NCBI GenBank assembly: GCA_031266615.1
Contig: JAISAR010000091.1
Location: 1-7,658, forward strand
Length of the DNA: 7,658 bases
Direction of reading: 5' to 3'
Source of the DNA: Rickettsiales bacterium
Lineage (GTDB): Bacteria > Pseudomonadota > Alphaproteobacteria > Rickettsiales > Anaplasmataceae
The stretch's first letter is position 1; each line of letters starts with the position of its first letter. The position numbers and the translations under genes are program-made. The notes beneath the pieces are model-generated. The model saw nothing but the letters and a program-made list of their open reading frames with translations. It did no database searches and was not told where the DNA came from. Shown here in pieces: positions 5,127 to 7,658 of this stretch.

Positions 5127-6836
5127 ATGCGATCTAATATTAGGCAATTATTTTGCTATATAAAGCCCAACCTACATTACTTCATTGTAGCTTTTATTGC
5201 AGTTTTACTTTCAGCTTTAACGATTCTTCTTTTCGGTAGAGGTTTGAGCAGCATAATTGATTCTGGCGCAGAGCATGACTTTACTACTAAACTAGTAGTT
5301 ACAATATTTATAGTTTTAGCTGTTTCTCTTACTGCGTTCATTAGATTGTATTTCATTGGCATTGGCAGCGAAAAAGTTATTGCAAGAATGAGATATGACC
5401 TATATAGCAATGTTACCGACTTGCAACCAAGTTTCTTTGAAAACACTGGTGTCCAAGATGTCATCTCAGCACTAATTACTGATACCTCTGTGTTGCAATC
5501 GATAATAAATAGCAGCCTACTCACCATATTGCGAAATTTTGTAATTTTGATTGGTAGTGTTGCCATGTTGTTATATACAGATCTGCATCTAACTGCATAT
5601 GCGGCCGCGATAATACCCATACTACTTATTATCATGACTTCCCTTGGGAAAAAAGTGCGCAATCACGCACGCTTTGCCCAGAGTAAGCTAAGTGAGCTTG
5701 CATCACTTAGTGAGGAAAATTTTAGATCCATAGTAACCATCAAGTCGTTTGTATTAGAGGAGAATGAAAAAATCCGTTTTAAGGAACATCTAAACTCAGT
5801 ATCGAAATCATACATAAGATTGGTACTCTTGCGCGCTATTTTGGTAACTTTGGTTATCTCATGTGTGATAGGTTCACTGGTCGTTTTAATCTTTCTTGGT
5901 ATTAAAGAAGTCTTAAGTAATAATATAACTATTGGGGAGCTATCTTCATTTGTATTTTATTCAGCGCTTGCAGCAGGAGCTGTAAATAATCTGAGCGATA
6001 ATATCAGTGACTTACAACGGGGTCTTGGGATAGTAGAGCGTTTATTTGAATTTAAGAATATGAAAAGCTCTATAGCAGACGCTGATGATCCTATAAAAAT
6101 TTGCAGTGTCCGAAAAGGAATTTCGTTTAACGGCATAACGTTTTTTTATGAATCTCGGCCTGGTAAGCCAGCGTTAAGTAACGTATCATTTTCCATAGAG
6201 GCGGGCCAAGCAGTGTCAATTGTTGGACCATCTGGCAGTGGTAAGAGCACCATTTTAAAGCTTCTGCTCCGTTTCTATGATCCAAGCAAAGGCAGCATTA
6301 CTATCGATGGGCATAATATTAAGTCAATTGCACTAAGTAGTCTCAGGTCATTATTTGGTTTAGTGCCGCAAGATCACATGATATTTTCTTGTTCAATAAT
6401 GGAGAATATATTATACGGCAAACCAGATGCCGAATATGAGGAAGTGAGACAAGCAGCCATCGGTGCTTATGCGATGGAATTTATTGACAAGCTGCCCGAT
6501 AAGTTTGACACATTTGTAGGGAAAAGAGGACTAAAACTTTCCGAAGGACAAAAACAACGTATTATAATAGCGAGAGCCATACTCAAAAATCCCCAAGTCT
6601 TAGTGCTGGATGAGGCAACCTCTGCCCTTGATTACAAAAGTGAGAACTTCGTGCAAAAAGCACTGAGCAAATTAATGCAAAACAGAACAACGATCATAAT
6701 CACACACAGGCTATCAACCGCACTCAAAACTGACAAAATTATAGTGATTAATCACGGAGAAATAGAAGAAGTGGGGACTCATGACTCTCTAATAAGCAAA
6801 GATGGACTATATGCAAAACTGGTGAAGATACAATAG
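5127..6836 (+). CDS. ABC exporter, fused membrane and ATPase domains (MsbA-like)
   Basis: A 569-residue half-transporter that should dimerise in the inner membrane and export a lipid, peptide or drug-like substrate. The membrane domain (about 15-300) has hydrophobic segments at about 16-37, 56-78, 133-150, 154-171, 233-258 and 268-286, as in type IV exporters. The ATPase domain follows (about 330-569): Walker A GPSGSGKST (367-375), Q-loop Q415 in VPQD, signature LSEGQ (471-475), Walker B VLVLDEATSALD (491-502) with catalytic E496, and H-loop H527 in ITHRLS. All catalytic residues are present. The signature has Glu where most members have Gly (LSGGQ), a tolerated variant. Start: ATG at 5127, near the first membrane helix; no clear Shine-Dalgarno. 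It appears to be a single-gene unit with terminator-like sequence before it. The substrate cannot be told from sequence; MsbA's usual substrate, lipid A, is not made by Wolbachia. Confidence 0.93.
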   Translation: MRSNIRQLFCYIKPNLHYFIVAFIAVLLSALTILLFGRGLSSIIDSGAEHDFTTKLVVTIFIVLAVSLTAFIRLYFIGIGSEKVIARMRYDLYSNVTDLQPSFFENTGVQDVISALITDTSVLQSIINSSLLTILRNFVILIGSVAMLLYTDLHLTAYAAAIIPILLIIMTSLGKKVRNHARFAQSKLSELASLSEENFRSIVTIKSFVLEENEKIRFKEHLNSVSKSYIRLVLLRAILVTLVISCVIGSLVVLIFLGIKEVLSNNITIGELSSFVFYSALAAGAVNNLSDNISDLQRGLGIVERLFEFKNMKSSIADADDPIKICSVRKGISFNGITFFYESRPGKPALSNVSFSIEAGQAVSIVGPSGSGKSTILKLLLRFYDPSKGSITIDGHNIKSIALSSLRSLFGLVPQDHMIFSCSIMENILYGKPDAEYEEVRQAAIGAYAMEFIDKLPDKFDTFVGKRGLKLSEGQKQRIIIARAILKNPQVLVLDEATSALDYKSENFVQKALSKLMQNRTTIIITHRLSTALKTDKIIVINHGEIEEVGTHDSLISKDGLYAKLVKIQ

Positions 6837-6927
6837 ATATGGATATTATATAAGTAAAAAGAAGAACTAAGTTAGTTGTTATGCTAGATTTGAAATTAAA
6901 ATTATTAATTTTTTAATCATTTTAACT

Positions 6928-6933
6928 TATAAT
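6928..6933 (+). promoter_or_regulatory. -10 box of the small His/Cys-rich gene
   Basis: A perfect TATAAT lies 29 bases before the ATG at 6963, within a very AT-rich gap (6837-6962). At 16-18 bases upstream only weak -35 candidates occur (for example TTAATT at 6905-6910). Transcription would start near 6940. Confidence 0.45.
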
Positions 6934-6951
6934 AATTTAATATTATTTTTT

Positions 6952-6957
6952 AAAGGA
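6952..6957 (+). promoter_or_regulatory. Shine-Dalgarno site of the small His/Cys-rich gene
   Basis: AAAGGA, five bases before the ATG at 6963. Most genes in this window lack a recognisable ribosome binding site, so its presence here is a main reason to believe the small gene is translated. Confidence 0.6.
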
Positions 6958-6962
6958 CTATT

Positions 6963-7163
6963 ATGATTTACACTCATGGTTTTTTACCACAACAACAATG
7001 TATGACTTCTCATTTACCAGCACCTGTTTTTCCAGCGCATACACCTTGTACGCCTGCACACATGCCTTATGCTGTTAATTCATGTCATAATCATTTTAAC
7101 TCATGTCATAACTATTATGATGCATATCACAATCCTTGTGATACATTAGGGTTTGTTTATTAA
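6963..7163 (+). CDS. Small His/Cys/Pro-rich protein with heptapeptide repeats, function unknown
   Basis: A 66-residue protein that I do not recognise. It has eight His (5, 17, 26, 33, 42, 44, 49, 56) and five Cys (13, 29, 41, 48, 59), plus many Pro, Tyr and Asn, and almost no charged side chains: no Lys, Arg or Glu and only two Asp. The first half is Pro-rich (PAPVFPAHT, PAHMPY). The second half is three heptads, NSCHNHF, NSCHNYY and DAYHNPC (39-59). No membrane helix or signal peptide is seen. Support for a real gene: a TATAAT box, a well-spaced AAAGGA site, in-frame repeats, and a strong terminator downstream. Clustered CH pairs suggest metal binding (zinc, copper, nickel or haem), but this is inference from composition. 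It could also be a structural or secreted peptide. Confidence 0.65.
   Translation: MIYTHGFLPQQQCMTSHLPAPVFPAHTPCTPAHMPYAVNSCHNHFNSCHNYYDAYHNPCDTLGFVY
7077..7139 (+). repeat. Three 21-bp tandem repeats within the small gene
   Basis: Units at 7077-7097, 7098-7118 and 7119-7139. The first two are nearly identical (both contain TCATGTCATAA); the third has diverged (GCATATCACAA). Each unit encodes one heptad of the pattern N-S-C-H-N-x-aromatic. The frame is kept across all units. Confidence 0.75.
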
Positions 7164-7183
7164 AAGATTGTTTTAAACAACTT

Positions 7184-7222
7184 ATATATGCACGTAGTGC
7201 TACTTTAGCACACGTGCTATAT
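7184..7222 (+). other. Imperfect 15-bp hairpin in the 3' region of the small gene
   Basis: The stem is built as ATATA/TATAT, GCACGT/ACGTGC and TGCT/AGCA with an ACTTT loop (7202-7206), interrupted by one bulged T (7189) and an AG/C internal loop. It begins 21 bases after the stop codon and ends 16 bases before the perfect terminator palindrome. It has no T-tract of its own, so it is unlikely to be a second terminator. It could protect the mRNA 3' end, be a protein-binding site, or belong to a small RNA processed from the message. A smaller palindrome, TTGTTT-T-AAACAA (7168-7180), precedes it. Confidence 0.55.
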
Positions 7223-7231
7223 GCTCCTTTT

Positions 7232-7275
7232 AAAAGCGCATGGTCATTATTTAAATAATGACCATGCATCTTTTT
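7232..7275 (+). terminator. Strong intrinsic terminator, probably bidirectional
   Basis: GCATGGTCATTATTT (7238-7252) is followed at once by its exact inverse AAATAATGACCATGC (7253-7267), a perfect 30-bp palindrome. An outer AAAAG/CTTTT pairing (7232-7236 with 7270-7274) extends it across a C/AT internal loop, and it ends in five T (7271-7275). The minus strand also reads into GCTTTT after the stem, so it can work both ways. It ends the small-gene transcript. Confidence 0.85.
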
Positions 7276-7388
7276 GCTTGATAAGGAAATTCATAAGCAG
7301 TAGCTTACTCACATAGCAGTTTTATTAAAATTTATTCCAGCAACACAACTAATACCTACAGTCCTCTTTTGAAATCCCATACCAAATC
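7276..7388. other. Intergenic stretch without a supported gene
   Basis: I see no gene with good support here. On the minus strand an ATG at 7380 opens a 23-codon frame (stop at 7309-7311) that begins MGFQKRTVGISCVAG. Its composition looks protein-like, so it could be the broken 5' end of a gene, but there is no ribosome binding site and no continuation. Confidence 0.3.
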
Positions 7389-7547
7389 TTTTTTCTGCTT
7401 AGTAAATTTCTTAGCGTTTAAGCCAAGGTTAGTTGTAGTTTAAAAGCAACTAAATTGCAGCGTTTAAGGCATAAAAAACGCCAATGCTTTTGAACAGATA
7501 TTGACCAGGGTTTCTTTTGCCTTTTTTTCCATTTAGTAAATTTCTTA
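7389..7547. repeat. Dispersed repeat, copy C (right copy)
   Basis: Same order and orientation as copy A at 1-155, about 80% identical by eye. It starts with a T-tract and CTGCTTAGTAAATTT and ends with TTTAGTAAATTT (7532-7543). It has one extra A in the A-run before ACGCC compared with copy A. A perfect TTAGTTG/CAACTAA inverted repeat (around 7429-7453) is present here but not kept in copy A, while the GCGTTT/AAACGC hairpin is kept. With copy A it brackets the whole gene block of the window. Confidence 0.8.
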
Positions 7548-7550
7548 AGC

Positions 7551-7658
7551 ATAAAGGTTATACCAACTTTCGTTATCGGGGAGTCGAACAAGATACATAA
7601 TAGATTCGCTAAATCTCTAATCGTAGGGGAGCTTTTCAATTTGTCCTATTACCATTGG
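7551..7658. other. Right-end sequence, unassigned
   Basis: After repeat copy C, a plus-strand frame runs open from 7494 through the repeat end to the window edge (residues after the repeat read VIPTFVIGESNKIHNRFAKS and on), with no ATG in it. A minus-strand frame over the same bases is open too. Neither has a start with support, so I cannot say which, if any, is coding. Confidence 0.25.

Noticed and set aside
6865..6877. AACTAA-G-TTAGTT palindrome after the ABC gene
   Set aside because: Short, with a one-base centre and no T-tract; likely chance in an AT-rich gap.
6900..6955. CtrA-type sites (TTAA-N7-TTAA) upstream of the small gene
   Set aside because: Several TTAA occur, but their spacings are 4, 5, 9 and 11 bases, never 7; this is expected in such AT-rich DNA.
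7077..7139. CRISPR-like array
   Set aside because: The 21-bp units are adjacent without spacers and are in frame within a small gene, so they are coding tandem repeats.
7578..7592. tRNA-like T-loop on the minus strand (GTTCGACTCCCC)
   Set aside because: The bases on the two sides of the loop do not pair as a 5-bp T-stem, and no acceptor, D or anticodon arm fits around it.
7418..7639. 73-codon minus-strand frame
   Set aside because: It begins at a TTG without ribosome binding site and runs through repeat copy C into the A/T-tract; the repeat part explains most of it.

Overview
The window looks like a chromosomal segment of Wolbachia (Rickettsiales, Anaplasmataceae). It is AT-rich, with short leaders, loosely spaced single genes and few Shine-Dalgarno sites. 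It carries an Rpn-type PD-(D/E)XK protein of the kind that is multicopy in Wolbachia, a BolA/CGFS-glutaredoxin pair, and dispersed imperfect repeats. The assignment comes from recognising protein families and style; no database search was run.

Layout from left to right. Bases 1-155 are a dispersed repeat (copy A). A good sigma-70 promoter at 218-246 then drives a GTG-started Rpn-family nuclease/putative transposase (273-1196), which ends in a terminator-like hairpin that overlaps a fragment of the same repeat (copy B). A convergent gene (1272-2249, minus) encodes an unrecognised protein with six hydrophobic segments. Its near-consensus promoter is overlaid by a perfect 9-bp inverted repeat. 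Next on the minus strand is pgsA (phosphatidylglycerophosphate synthase), divergent from a single-domain malic enzyme on the plus strand. The two predicted promoters lie back to back about 15 bp apart. A BolA-like gene and a CGFS monothiol glutaredoxin follow as a tight pair, then a terminator-like region, a CRP-like palindrome, and an MsbA-type half... (fused membrane plus ATPase) ABC exporter. The right part holds a 66-codon His/Cys/Pro-rich gene with its own promoter and ribosome binding site, two hairpins in its 3' region (the second a perfect 15-bp terminator stem), a short unassigned stretch, and repeat copy C in the same orientation as copy A.

The central genes are housekeeping: phospholipid synthesis (pgsA), C4-dicarboxylate to pyruvate conversion with reducing power (malic enzyme), Fe-S cluster trafficking (BolA and glutaredoxin) and export of a lipid or other hydrophobic substrate (ABC). 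The accessory parts are the Rpn gene with its repeats, the six-segment membrane protein, and the small His/Cys-rich gene. I see no CRISPR array, rRNA, tRNA, prophage module or recognised defence system. The best candidate for something undescribed is the His/Cys-rich peptide locus with its paired 3' hairpins; this is a hypothesis from sequence only.
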